Assembly: GCA_001626655.1 (NCBI GenBank)
Contig: LUOC01000049.1
Coordinates: 1-9,401, forward strand
DNA from: Fidelibacterota bacterium REDSEA-S14_B6
GTDB taxonomy: Bacteria; Fidelibacterota; Marinisomatia; Marinisomatales; S15-B10
Direction: 5' to 3'
DNA length: 9,401 nt
The notes beneath the pieces were generated by a model, which saw nothing but the letters and a program-made list of their open reading frames with translations, ran no database searches and was not told the origin of the DNA. Position 1 is the first letter of the stretch. Every line of letters starts with the position of its first letter. Of the stretch, positions 1 through 8,600 are shown piece after piece. Position numbers and translations under genes: made by a program.

Positions 1-1
1 G

Positions 2-241
2 TATGGTTGGTACCGCCTAGAAAGTGGCGGTGACAGAAGTACCTGGCTTTTTGCCAGTGCGGTCTACAAGTGGGCTGATCTGGGGAATACGGATTTTATT
101 TCAATGTACGAAGAAGTGCATGGAAAAGGATCTTGGGCCAAATGGATGAATGAGTATTCTCAAATCGTTCAAGCCGTCCCTTGGGCACGCCGTGCCGAGT
201 TTTGGAGATATGTAAAAGAAGCGAGTAGCCCTCCCAGATAG
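2..241 (+). CDS. C-terminal fragment of an unidentified protein
   Basis: An open frame runs from the window edge to a TAG at 239-241 and gives the last 79 residues of a protein whose start lies outside. It is rich in aromatic residues, especially Trp (for example YGWYRLE near the start, GSWAKWMNEY in the middle and AEFWRYVKEA near the end), and looks like a folded, mostly helical soluble segment. No catalytic motif or membrane segment is visible, and I do not recognise the family. It is judged real because the frame is open over its whole length, the composition is protein-like, and a strong terminator begins 13 nt after the stop. It converges with the minus-strand NTF2-like gene. The function is unknown. 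Confidence 0.7.
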   Translation, partial: YGWYRLESGGDRSTWLFASAVYKWADLGNTDFISMYEEVHGKGSWAKWMNEYSQIVQAVPWARRAEFWRYVKEASSPPR

Positions 242-253
242 GGAAAGTGATTT

Positions 254-303
254 GTCGAAACAAAAAAAGGGTCAGGTGTAACTGACCCTTTTTTTGTTTC
301 GAC
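254..303. terminator. Bidirectional intrinsic terminator, perfect 22-bp inverted repeat
   Basis: Positions 254-275 and 282-303 are perfect reverse complements separated by a 6-nt loop (276-281). Each arm has a GC-rich inner stem (GGGTCAG/CTGACCC) flanked by seven As on the left and seven Ts on the right. Read on either strand, a stable hairpin is therefore followed by a U tract. It sits between the convergent gene ends at 241 (plus) and 313 (minus), where one two-way terminator is expected. The pairing continues past the A/T tracts through GTCGAAAC/GTTTCGAC, so the whole element is a 22-bp stem rather than a short hairpin plus tail. Confidence 0.93.
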
Positions 304-312
304 TCTTCCGTC

Positions 313-783
313 TTACTCGAAAACCACTCCAGATCCCCCGTAAAGCGGGCTGTAGTGCGAACCACTGTTCAACCACTTTCCACCAATCTTTACGAAGACT
401 TCGGAGGCTCTGGTCCTGTAATTTGTAACAATAGGCTTACCGTCTCTCATAATATTGCCTACAAGATAGTAAGCGGCATGAGCAACATCCTTTCTGGAAC
501 CGAGTATCTGAACGTTAATATGCATCGGTTGGAATACGAGAGTATTGGGCGAATCTGTAATCATTGCTGCTGTTTCATCGGGCGTCTGGAATTGCCATAG
601 TCCACCCTGGGAGGTTGCCAGCCAGGCTCCGGCAGGATTTGAGTCTCTCGGGCTCATCTGTTTTTTTGCTGTGTCTGCCCAACGTTTTTCGATTGCGGCA
701 ACAATATCTTCCAGATCACCGGCATTAGCACCGGCGGGCAGGAACAGGATGAAGGCTGATAGTGCCATCAGAGTTTTTTTCAT
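313..783 (-). CDS. Secreted NTF2-like (SnoaL/DUF4440-type) protein
   Basis: This encodes a 156-residue protein. Residues 1-21 form a Sec signal peptide (MKK, a hydrophobic core, then A-N-A with cleavage after residue 21), so the mature protein is periplasmic or secreted. The mature part begins with a helix (EDIVAAIEKRWADTAKK) and ends in beta strands with a G-G-K-W...GSHYSPL signature. This pattern is typical of small cone-shaped NTF2-like folds (SnoaL, DUF4440), which act as ligand-binding proteins, small enzymes or accessory domains; no specific catalytic residue set can be assigned. The start is supported by AAGGAG (complement of 790-795), 6 nt from the ATG. It is the second gene of a minus-strand pair, 30 nt after the TPR lipoprotein, and ends 9 nt from the terminator. 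The fold assignment rests on sequence pattern only, and the physiological role is unknown. Confidence 0.82.
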   Translation of the reverse strand: MKKTLMALSAFILFLPAGANAGDLEDIVAAIEKRWADTAKKQMSPRDSNPAGAWLATSQGGLWQFQTPDETAAMITDSPNTLVFQPMHINVQILGSRKDVAHAAYYLVGNIMRDGKPIVTNYRTRASEVFVKIGGKWLNSGSHYSPLYGGSGVVFE

Positions 784-799
784 AACAATCTCCTTATTT
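775..799 (-). promoter_or_regulatory. RBS and start leader of the NTF2-like gene, copy of 1591-1615
   Basis: Read on the minus strand, this 25-nt segment is AAATAAGGAGATTGTT followed by ATGAAAAAA. It contains a strong Shine-Dalgarno (AAGGAG) 6 nt before the start codon. It matches the segment at the start of the upstream TPR lipoprotein gene at 24 of 25 positions, although the two proteins are unrelated after the first few residues. Confidence 0.8.
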
Positions 800-813
800 C
801 TAAGTTTTGAAAA

Positions 814-1599
814 TCAGTTACCAAGTAGTTCGTTGATCTCTTTAACCTTATTTATAGCCGAAATGGAAAAGCGAAATTTGTCCAGCGAATCATTATAATA
901 TTCCAACGCTTTCTCATATTGCTTTTCATTAAAGAAAAACTCAGCCATGGAATCGGGTGGATTATAACCTTCAGGGTATGCTTCAAGGTATCGCTCAAAA
1001 TAAGATTTAGCGGCGGCTTTTTCGCCTGTACCGTAATGCATGTATCCCAGTCTATTTAGAATATGAGCATAGAAGCTTCCTGAATTCTTGTTTTTCTCAA
1101 GAAGTACTTTCAATTCATCAATTCTTTCTTGGAGAGTTGGCTTTGTCGCGGCATAGAAATAGTGAATGAATCGACCATCAGGCTCTATTTCATGCATTTT
1201 CGACCATATCTCATGCCTTTTTGCTATTCTTTCTTCTCCGGCGGGTAGATCAATATCCAGAAGAGATACCATGAGATTGGAGGTTTCATTCTTCCCTTTT
1301 ACAAGTTCCCTGGCCATTGATTTGTGCATTTCATCGGTTTCTCCATCGGGGGTCAACCAGGCCAATACAACATGAGAGGCAAATAGGGATGAGTCTACCT
1401 CAATCGCACCACTGAAGAAAGTGTAAGCCTTTTCATATTCAATATTGAGAAAGTGAAACATACCTTTACCAACCATTGCATTGGCTACATCATTATCACC
1501 CAACCATTCGATATATTTCCTGTCTGTTGAACTAGGATTGTTGTTGCATGATGATATAAGAGTAGCAACAAGAAGAAACACTGGGAGCACTTTTTTCAT
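814..1599 (-). CDS. TPR-containing lipoprotein
   Basis: This encodes a 261-residue protein. Residues 1-18 are a lipoprotein signal with lipobox I-S-S-C, so Cys18 is the lipidated residue; Asn follows it. The rest is helical. A TPR-like hairpin lies at about 38-70 (pattern G..F......Y.KA...F..AI..D). Two further TPR-like units lie at about 177-210 (LGYMHYGTGEKAAAKSYFE) and 212-245 (NEKQYEKALEYYNDSL). TPRs mediate protein-protein contacts, so this is probably an envelope-anchored scaffold or binding protein with no visible catalytic site. The start is fixed by AAGGAG (complement of 1606-1611), 6 nt upstream of the ATG. It is first in a minus-strand unit with the NTF2-like gene and is transcribed away from the S9 peptidase operon. 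The gene is clearly AT-rich compared with the plus-strand operon. The lipoprotein and TPR calls are firm; the role is not known. Confidence 0.88.
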   Translation of the reverse strand: MKKVLPVFLLVATLISSCNNNPSSTDRKYIEWLGDNDVANAMVGKGMFHFLNIEYEKAYTFFSGAIEVDSSLFASHVVLAWLTPDGETDEMHKSMARELVKGKNETSNLMVSLLDIDLPAGEERIAKRHEIWSKMHEIEPDGRFIHYFYAATKPTLQERIDELKVLLEKNKNSGSFYAHILNRLGYMHYGTGEKAAAKSYFERYLEAYPEGYNPPDSMAEFFFNEKQYEKALEYYNDSLDKFRFSISAINKVKEINELLGN

Positions 1600-1615
1600 G
1601 ACAATCTCCTTATTT
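1591..1615 (-). promoter_or_regulatory. RBS and start leader of the TPR lipoprotein gene
   Basis: On the minus strand this is AAATAAGGAGATTGTC followed by ATGAAAAAA. The strong AAGGAG ends 6 nt before the start. It is the partner copy of the leader at 775-799, differing only at the base just before the ATG. Confidence 0.8.
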
Positions 1616-1666
1616 TAAAGCCAGTCGCGAATTGGGGTTGCCCCTGACTAATGAAAGTTCATTGAA

Positions 1667-1695
1667 ATTTTACTTCCCCTGCCAAGCAGTTTCAA
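1667..1695 (-). promoter_or_regulatory. Probable sigma70-type promoter for the minus-strand pair
   Basis: On the minus strand, TTGAAA (complement of 1690-1695) is followed after exactly 17 nt by TAAAAT (complement of 1667-1672). Each hexamer matches the sigma70 consensus at five of six positions. Transcription would begin near 1660 and leave a 5' leader of about 60 nt before the ATG at 1599. That leader contains a small GGGG-TTG-CCCC hairpin at 1634-1644. If the organism uses a Bacteroidetes-type promoter consensus instead, this match would be coincidental. No equally good -35/-10 pair was found on the plus strand for the divergent S9 operon; only an isolated TATATT at 1758-1763 is visible. 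Confidence 0.5.
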
Positions 1696-1801
1696 GTGTT
1701 TATTTGTACTCAGAGATCAGAGTGTTGAAACAGATGTGCCGTACGTTCGGAGCGGTTTATATTCTACTCCTTCGCGGGGTGAGTCAACTTAACAGTTCAA
1801 A

Positions 1802-1806
1802 GGGAG
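1802..1806 (+). promoter_or_regulatory. Ribosome binding site that fixes the S9 peptidase start
   Basis: GGGAG lies 8 nt before the ATG at 1815. The frame stays open upstream to a TTG at 1632, but that 61-codon stretch lacks a Shine-Dalgarno at its start. The signal peptide begins only at the 1815 ATG, so 1815 is the chosen start. Confidence 0.75.
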
Positions 1807-1814
1807 ACGATTGC

Positions 1815-3905
1815 ATGAACGTTTTGTCGTGGTACAGGTCTTTTTTATTGTCTGGTCTGATTCTCTTTACCACACTGATGGGAGAAGCCTTTTCGGTATC
1901 AGATGTCCTAAGTTCACCTTTCCCATCGAACTTGGTTGTTTCTGAAGACGGAAGTAGGCTTGCGTGGATTTTCAACGAGGAAGGAAAGCGGAATATCTGG
2001 ATCGCCGAGGGCAACAGGTTCACATCTCGGCGGCTTACTGATTATGATGAGGATGACGGACAGGAGTTAAGCGGCCTCGATTTTTCGCCTGATGGAACCA
2101 AAATTGTTTTCGTCCGGGGCGCCGCCGCCAATCGTCAGGGAGAGCATCCCAACCCCACTTCAGACATTGATCATGTTGAGCAGGAGGTGTGGTGCATCGA
2201 GGTGGAAACAGGGGAAAAGTGGCGTCTTGGAGAGGGAGCTTCCCCGAAAGTTTCCCCGGACGGCGATCGTGTCGCGTTTGTTGACAAGGGAGCCATTTAT
2301 ATTTCAAAGATTGATGTTGAGGAAGATGGGGGAAAATTGTTTTCGGCCCGCGGGTCCAACACCAGTCCGGAATGGTCTCCCACAGGGGAACATCTCAGTT
2401 TTGTCAGCTATCGCGATGATCACAGCTTTATTGGCGTATACGATTTCAACCGCGGCAAGATTCTCTGGATTGCTCCATCAGTCGATCGCGATCGGGAGCC
2501 ACTCTGGTCACCGAATGGCCAGCGGATCGCCTTTTTTCGATTCCCCGGAGCGTTGGCCGAACCGTGGAAGAAAAGGGGAATGCACTTGCCGTTTTCCATA
2601 ATGGTGGCCGATATAGGAGAAACAACGGCCAAGACGGTCTGGACACTCCCTGACTCCTCCGGTGGTTTTGCGCAAAGTTATCCAGCCCACCCTCTGATGT
2701 GGGGGGACGGAGACAACCTCGTCTTTTACTCAGAGCATGAAGGGTGGATGCATCTCTATTCCGTGCCGACGGGAGGCGGCGGTGCAAAAGCTCTTACTTC
2801 GGGTAACTTTGAAGTTGAGGCCGCCTCGTTAAGCCCTGACAGAAAAAAGGTCATATTCAACTCCAACAGCGGGGACATCGATCGCCGCCATCTATGGGAA
2901 GTGAGCGTATCCGGCAGTGGACTGAAACAGATTACTAATGGCGATGGTCTTGAGTGGGAGCCGGTCATGACTTCCGGTGGAGATCTTGCGCTTTTCTGCT
3001 CTTCCGCTCACCAGCCGGCGGCGCCGGCAATCATTGAAAAGGGCAATAAGCGGCATAGGCTTCTGGTCCCTGAAGCAATTCCCGAACGATTCCCCATGAA
3101 AAAGCTGGTGGAACCAGCACAGGCGATATTCAAAGCCGGAGACGGCCTGACCATTCATGGCCAGCTTTTTAAGCCGGACAAAATGAAACGGGGAGAAAAA
3201 CTGCCGGCGGTTATCTTCATGCACGGTGGTCCCATACGGCAGATGATGCTCGGCTGGCACATGCGCGGATATTACCATAATGCCTACGGGATGAATCAGT
3301 ATCTCGCGGCGAACGGCTACGTTGTTTTGTCGGTGAACTTCAGAGCGGGAATCGGTTATGGCAGGGCGTTCAGGGACGCCCCAAATCAGGGGCCCCGGGG
3401 TGCTTCTGAGTATCAGGATATTGTGGCAGCGGCGAAATATCTCCAGTCGCTTCCTTACGTAGACGCTGATCGGATCGGCCTCTGGGGTGGTTCTTACGGA
3501 GGACTCCTAACCGCCATGGGGCTTGCACGGGATTCTGAACTTTTCGCCGCCGGCGTAGACCTCCACGGTGTACACGACTGGGCTGTCCGTGGCCAACGGC
3601 GCAACGGTGGCGGTTGGGGCATCTTTGGTGATGAACTGATGGAACTCGCCTTTGAGTCATCACCGGTGTCCGATGTTTCCTTTTGGTACTCACCTGTCCT
3701 ATTCATCCACGGTGATGACGACAGGAATGTCGATTTTATTCAGACCACCGATCTCGTTCAGCGCCTTCGAAGAGAAGGGAATGCCCATGTGGAGCTGCTC
3801 GTTTTCCCCGATGAAGTTCACGGCTTTCTTCGGCAGGAGAGCTGGATCAAGACCTATGAGGCATCAGCAGATTTCTTTGATAGATTTCTCAAAAACACCA
3901 ACTGA
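1815..3905 (+). CDS. Exported S9 family (prolyl oligopeptidase-type) serine peptidase
   Basis: This encodes a 696-residue protein. Residues 1 to about 27 form a signal peptide, so it acts in the periplasm or outside. About 28-430 is a beta-propeller of WD40-like/TolB-like units, with repeated SPDG-type turns (SEDGSRLAW, SPDGTKIVF, SPDGDRVAF, SPTGEHLSF, SPNGQRIAF, SPDRKKVIF). About 440-696 is the alpha/beta-hydrolase peptidase domain. HGGP at 470-473 is the oxyanion-hole motif, G-G-S-Y-G-G carries the nucleophile Ser560, HGDDDRNV carries Asp636 as the aligned catalytic acid, and DEVHGF carries His669. The triad is complete and the length is normal for dipeptidyl/acylaminoacyl-peptidase members. 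Such enzymes release short peptides or blocked amino acids from the N-terminus of oligopeptides; the exact specificity cannot be read here. It is the first gene of the plus-strand operon, 20 nt before the amidohydrolase start. Confidence 0.95.
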   Translation: MNVLSWYRSFLLSGLILFTTLMGEAFSVSDVLSSPFPSNLVVSEDGSRLAWIFNEEGKRNIWIAEGNRFTSRRLTDYDEDDGQELSGLDFSPDGTKIVFVRGAAANRQGEHPNPTSDIDHVEQEVWCIEVETGEKWRLGEGASPKVSPDGDRVAFVDKGAIYISKIDVEEDGGKLFSARGSNTSPEWSPTGEHLSFVSYRDDHSFIGVYDFNRGKILWIAPSVDRDREPLWSPNGQRIAFFRFPGALAEPWKKRGMHLPFSIMVADIGETTAKTVWTLPDSSGGFAQSYPAHPLMWGDGDNLVFYSEHEGWMHLYSVPTGGGGAKALTSGNFEVEAASLSPDRKKVIFNSNSGDIDRRHLWEVSVSGSGLKQITNGDGLEWEPVMTSGGDLALFCSSAHQPAAPAIIEKGNKRHRLLVPEAIPERFPMKKLVEPAQAIFKAGDGLTIHGQLFKPDKMKRGEKLPAVIFMHGGPIRQMMLGWHMRGYYHNAYGMNQYLAANGYVVLSVNFRAGIGYGRAFRDAPNQGPRGASEYQDIVAAAKYLQSLPYVDADRIGLWGGSYGGLLTAMGLARDSELFAAGVDLHGVHDWAVRGQRRNGGGWGIFGDELMELAFESSPVSDVSFWYSPVLFIHGDDDRNVDFIQTTDLVQRLRREGNAHVELLVFPDEVHGFLRQESWIKTYEASADFFDRFLKNTN

Positions 3906-3914
3906 TTATGCAAA

Positions 3915-3919
3915 AGGAG
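3915..3919 (+). promoter_or_regulatory. Ribosome binding site that fixes the amidohydrolase start
   Basis: AGGAG lies 6 nt upstream of the ATG at 3926 and downstream of the first in-frame ATG at 3908. The 3908 start would place the site inside the coding sequence, so 3926 is preferred. A further in-frame ATG at 3947 begins the hydrophobic signal segment directly but has no such site. Confidence 0.75.
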
Positions 3920-3925
3920 ACAGTG

Positions 3926-5578
3926 ATGTTGACCGGACAGATTTCCATGAGAATCTTGGTGATCACCTTTTTGATCACACTTTTTCCTGCGATCTCAACC
4001 GCCCAGTGGACGAGCCCGAGGGAGGCAGAGAAGCTGCTGGGGCAGGGCCCCAATCCGGCTCCTGATAGGGGTAGTGGGGAAGGAGAGGGACCTTTTGAGC
4101 GGCTGATCATCCGAGGCGGGACGCTTATAGATGGTACAGGCTCTCCCCCAAGGGGGCCGGTGGACATTGTGATTGAGAACAACAGGATTGTCCGCGTTGC
4201 CTCCGTGGGCACGCCTTTTATCGCCATTGATGAAGACCGACGACCTGAGAACGCGACTTATGAAGTGGACGCTGAAGGGATGTACATCCTTCCGGGCTTC
4301 GTGGACCTTCATATTCACAGTGGGAACCAGTTCAAGGCTCCAAACGCCGAGTACACTTACAAGCTTTGGATGGCACACGGCATCACCTCCATTCGTGGAG
4401 TGGCGTTGGGTCCCATGGAATGGAGCCTTAAGGAGCGGGATCGAAGTGCGAAGAACGAAATTGTTGCTCCGAGAATCTTCATTTACGAGCGCCCCGGGAA
4501 CGGCCAGGATTGGAAAGGCGGTCCTGTCAACGATCCAGAGACGGCCCGGAAGTGGGTCCGCTATGCAGCACGCAAAGGGGTAGACGGGATGAAGCTCGGT
4601 GCCTCCCCGCCGGACGTGATGGCGGCGCTTCTGGACGAAGGGAAAAAGTTGAATCTCGGCTCCACGGCACACCTTGCTCAGACAGGCGTCGCCCAGATGA
4701 ATGCCGTCGATGCCGCCCGTCTCGGCCTCGGCGCCATGACACATTTCTACGGTCTCTTCGAGGCGCTCTATAAACATAACGACGTACAGCCGTGGCCCGT
4801 GGAAATGAATTACAGCGATGAACAGTATCGGTTCGCGCAGGTGGCGCGGCAGTGGAACTTGATCCATAAAAGGGGGAGCCGGCAGTGGAAGGCGCTCCTG
4901 AAAGAGTTCAAAGAACTCGATTTTATTCTCGACCCCACCATGACGGCTTACCTTGCCAGCCGGGACGTCATGCGGGCCCGGAACGCCGACTGGCACGAAA
5001 AATATACCCTTCCGTCCCAATGGGAGTTCTATCAGCCGAGCAGGGTCTACCACGGATCTTACTACTATGACTGGACGACGTGGGACGAGGTGGCGTGGAA
5101 AAACTTTTTTCGCGTCTGGATGTCGTTCCTGAATGATTACAAGAACATGGGCGGCCGTGTAACGGTCAGCTCCGACGCCGGCTATATATATAACCTATAC
5201 GGCTTTTCCACAATCGAAGAAATGGAATTGCTTCAGGAAGCAGGGTTCCATCCGCTGGAGATTTTCCGGGGCGCCACCATGCACGGCGCCGAGGCGATCT
5301 TCGAGCCGAAAGGGGAAAAGATCCAGTTTGGTGTGGTGAGGGCCGGGACGCTTGCTGATCTTGTTATTGTCGGCGAGAACCCCATTCAAAACCTGAAAGT
5401 TCTCTACGGTACGGGCGCCGTGCGGCTGAATGATGAGATGGGCCGGCCCGAGCGTGTCGGGGGTATCCTCTACACCATTAAGGACGGAATTGTCTACGAT
5501 GCAAAACAACTGCTGGCGGATGTTGCCCGAATTGTGGAAGAGCAGAAACGGGAGCGGGGCATTAAAGAACTGTGGTAA
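3926..5578 (+). CDS. Exported metal-dependent amidohydrolase (imidazolonepropionase/prolidase-like)
   Basis: This encodes a 550-residue protein from the preferred start. Residues 1-26 form a signal peptide (hydrophobic core, then A-I-S-T-A), so it is exported. The composite beta-sandwich appears as LIIRGGTLIDGTG and later GTLADLVIVGENP. The (beta/alpha)8 metal site is complete: H129-x-H131 in DLHIHSG, Lys223 in DGMKLG (the position carboxylated in the prolidase-like branch), His249 in STAHLA, His273 in MTHFYG and Asp417 in SSDAG. These are the expected ligands of a binuclear Zn centre that hydrolyses amide or related bonds. At 550 residues it is longer than many relatives of about 400-450; extra Tyr/Trp-rich sequence around residues 355-395 accounts for part of this. 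Next to an exported S9 peptidase, a dipeptidase or acyl-amino-acid hydrolase role is plausible, but the substrate is not shown by sequence. The next gene starts 29 nt after its stop. Confidence 0.93.
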   Translation: MLTGQISMRILVITFLITLFPAISTAQWTSPREAEKLLGQGPNPAPDRGSGEGEGPFERLIIRGGTLIDGTGSPPRGPVDIVIENNRIVRVASVGTPFIAIDEDRRPENATYEVDAEGMYILPGFVDLHIHSGNQFKAPNAEYTYKLWMAHGITSIRGVALGPMEWSLKERDRSAKNEIVAPRIFIYERPGNGQDWKGGPVNDPETARKWVRYAARKGVDGMKLGASPPDVMAALLDEGKKLNLGSTAHLAQTGVAQMNAVDAARLGLGAMTHFYGLFEALYKHNDVQPWPVEMNYSDEQYRFAQVARQWNLIHKRGSRQWKALLKEFKELDFILDPTMTAYLASRDVMRARNADWHEKYTLPSQWEFYQPSRVYHGSYYYDWTTWDEVAWKNFFRVWMSFLNDYKNMGGRVTVSSDAGYIYNLYGFSTIEEMELLQEAGFHPLEIFRGATMHGAEAIFEPKGEKIQFGVVRAGTLADLVIVGENPIQNLKVLYGTGAVRLNDEMGRPERVGGILYTIKDGIVYDAKQLLADVARIVEEQKRERGIKELW

Positions 5579-5607
5579 AATGATCTGCAGGTGAGATTCA
5601 GGAAAAG

Positions 5608-8600
5608 ATGAAAATTCGAAGCGTCTGTCTGGCGATTGCAGTAGTTGCGATCATCGGTTGTGACAGTACTCCAGAGGTGGCCATTGACAGTCCGGCGCCG
5701 GCCGATACGGTGGCGGAAGCGGTTGCAATTGCCGTAACAGCCATCGACAACGATTCGGTCTCGTATGTGGAGCTGTGGGTGGACGGCGACTCCACAGGGT
5801 TGGTGGATGACTCAGAGCCGTTCACGTTTCGCTGGAACAGTGTGGAGCACGGTAGTGTCTCGAACCACGCAATTGTGGCCGTCGCTGTTGACATCGATGG
5901 AAACCGCGGTACGGACACGGTGGCCGTCACGGTGAACAACAGGGGCTCTTATCCCGAGCAACGGCTCGTCGACAGCACATCATTTGTGAACGGCAGATAC
6001 ACGCTACGGTGGATCATGTCTCAAGATGGCGACTTCGCCTCTTATCGAGTTGAGCGATCGGCAGCGGCCGCCATGACCGAGGCTGACACCATCTTCACCT
6101 CCACTCGCCGCTCCGACACCACGTTCACCGATCGGAATATGGATTTTCTGACACACAACCATTACAGAATTGTGGTGACGGACACCCTCGGTTTCGAGAG
6201 CCCGGGGCCGGTCCTCCGCTCCGACCTCTATCCGCCTCCCGTTGCGGCGGACGTAACCGCCATAGATTACGACCTCGATTCAATGACCGTCACTTGGTCG
6301 CGGAGCAACAGTGAAAACTTTGTTGAGTACCGCCTCCTGACGGCGTCTTCGGAGACGGGGTCGAAAAGCGTCGCCGCCACAATTGATGAACCGACCGTCA
6401 CTTCTCACGCCCTCTCCCAGTTTGATCCTACGCGCCAAAACTGGTTCTGGATTCTAACCCGAAACGTTTTTGAGCAGACAACGCTCGGCGCCGGCATGAC
6501 CCACGAGCCCGATCCGCTCCCCGTGCCGTTGGCGGTCACCGCCGTTAGTTACAATCTTAAGGAGCTGACAGTGGAGTGGGAGGCGTCTCCCGACAACGAC
6601 TTCAGACGGAATGAACTCCTTCACAGCAGGACGGAAGATGGGATCAGAAGCGTCATCGCTTCGTTCGACGATCCAGCAATGACTCGGCACATCATCACAG
6701 ACTTCGATCCGACCCACGAAAACTGGTTTTGGGTAAGGACAACCGATCACTGGGGACAGCGCGCGTTCGGTTCTCCCATGACGCACAAGCCCGATCCTCC
6801 GCCGGGCAAGATCGCCGTCCGCTCCGTTACGTATGATCTGAACGCCATGACGGTAAAATGGCGGAGGTCCCGTGACCGGGATTTTCTCTCTTACGAAGTT
6901 CTCCGGTCAGAGAGCGAAATGGGGGAGAAGGAGCTTCTGGAGATCATTACAAACCGCAAGCAGACGACCTATAAGCTGAAGAGTTTCAATCCCGGCAGTG
7001 AGAACTGGTTCTGGGTGAGAGTGACCGATTATTGGGGACAGACCTATCTCGGGCCCGGGAGAACGCACACCGTCGACCCGCACCCCGCCCCTTCCGATGT
7101 CGACTCGGTCTGGTACGATGAGCAGAAGATCACCGTCACCTGGAGCTCGTCTCAGGAGGAAGATTTTTCGCACTATCAACTCTACGTGTCGGACACGGAG
7201 TTCGGAGCCCGGCGCAAGATCGTGAAGATAGGGTCGGCCGATCGCAACAGTTACGTCCTCCGCCATTTTGATCCAACAAAGGAAAACTGGTTTTCCATTG
7301 ACGTCGTCGACAAGTGGGGACTCACCACTCGCGGGAAGGGGGCAACAAACGAGGCGAACAGTCCGCCGGAGGCGATCCGGATTACGGCGGTGGACTACAA
7401 TTTCGAGCAGTTCGATATCACTTGGCGAAAGTCCGCCCAGACAGATTTTTCTTTCTACGATCTTCTGGTTTCGGAGGCGCGGGACGGCCCACAGCGGAGA
7501 CTTGTGACACTCACGTCTCCGGACGATACAGTCCACACGATAGCCGGGCGGGGGGTGTTCGACCCATCCTGTGAACAGTGGTTCACCATTCGGACGGGGG
7601 ATATCTGGGGGCAGGAAACGTCCGGCCCGGGATTCAGAGTGATCGACGATGCCCCCCTCATGTCCGATCTTCGCCCAGTAGAATACAGGAAAGGAAAGTT
7701 CATCTTCCGATGGAGCGGCAACAGTGAAGAGGACTTTCGGCGATACACGCTCTATGAGTCGATGACGCCGGACATGCTTAGTTCGGAAAATGTTTACACT
7801 TCGGAAGAGAGGGGCGACACCTCGGCCGTGCTGAATGGGATCGATCCGTGGGAGTCGCGGTTTTATGCTCTGGAGGTGGAAGATGTCTGGGGATTGAAAA
7901 CTGTGAGCACCGTCGTGGAGGGGAGTTCGGAGAGCTGGTTCATCACAGCTCTGGGTGACGAAAGGCACGACGAGGGACGAGCCGTTGCCGAGACTTCCGA
8001 CGGTGGTTTCATCGTGGCGGGACACACCTACGCCAATGAAGATAACGGAGATGTCTGGCTAGTGAAGACTGATCCCAAGGGGAATATCGATTGGGCCGAG
8101 ACCTACGGCGGAGACGGCGATGACCACGCCTATTCCGTTCAGGTGACCTCCGACGGCGGCTATGTGATGGCCGGTTTCTCCGAAGCGCTTGCGGAAAAGT
8201 GGAGCGATGCGTGGGTCATTAAGACAGATGACAAAGGGCGCGTGGAGTGGAACAGAACCTACGGCGGCTTCCGGTGGGACAAGTCCCACAATGTAAAGCA
8301 GACCTCCGACGGCGGTTACATCATTACCGGTTACACATTTTCTCACGGCAGGGGCAGCGCCGACATCTGGCTTATCAAGGCGGACGCCAGCGGCTACCCC
8401 GTCTGGACACAGACATTCGGCGGGCCCGACTGGGAGTACGGATACGCCGTGGAGGAAACAGATGACGGCGGCTTTATCATCACTGGATTCACCGAAACGG
8501 AAGACAAGAAGTCCAGCAGGATATGGCTGGTGAGGACGGACAGTCACGGCGAAGAGCAGTGGACTCAGACGTTCGGAAGCCGCGATCAGAATGAAGGGTA

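Noticed and set aside
355..898. Plus-strand open frames opposite the NTF2-like gene
   Set aside because: They are antisense to a gene with a signal peptide, a strong RBS and a domain signature. They have no RBS or recognisable product of their own.
1725..1763. TTGAAA and TATATT as a plus-strand promoter for the S9 operon
   Set aside because: The two hexamers are 27 nt apart, far from the usual 16-18, and no better -35 element was found for the TATATT.
1632..1814. In-frame upstream extension of the S9 peptidase giving 61 extra residues
   Set aside because: It would begin at TTG without a Shine-Dalgarno and would bury the signal peptide. The ATG at 1815 has GGGAG at good spacing and starts a typical signal peptide. 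The stretch is better read as the divergent promoter region.
3995..5053. Long minus-strand open frame of 352 codons
   Set aside because: It lies wholly antisense to the amidohydrolase with its conserved metal site. It shows no recognisable domain and is a by-product of the GC-rich third positions of the real gene.
6907..8025. Long minus-strand open frame of 372 codons
   Set aside because: It is antisense to the FN3 array and early propeller of the lipoprotein. The sense frame has clear repeats, whereas the antisense product has no domain signature.
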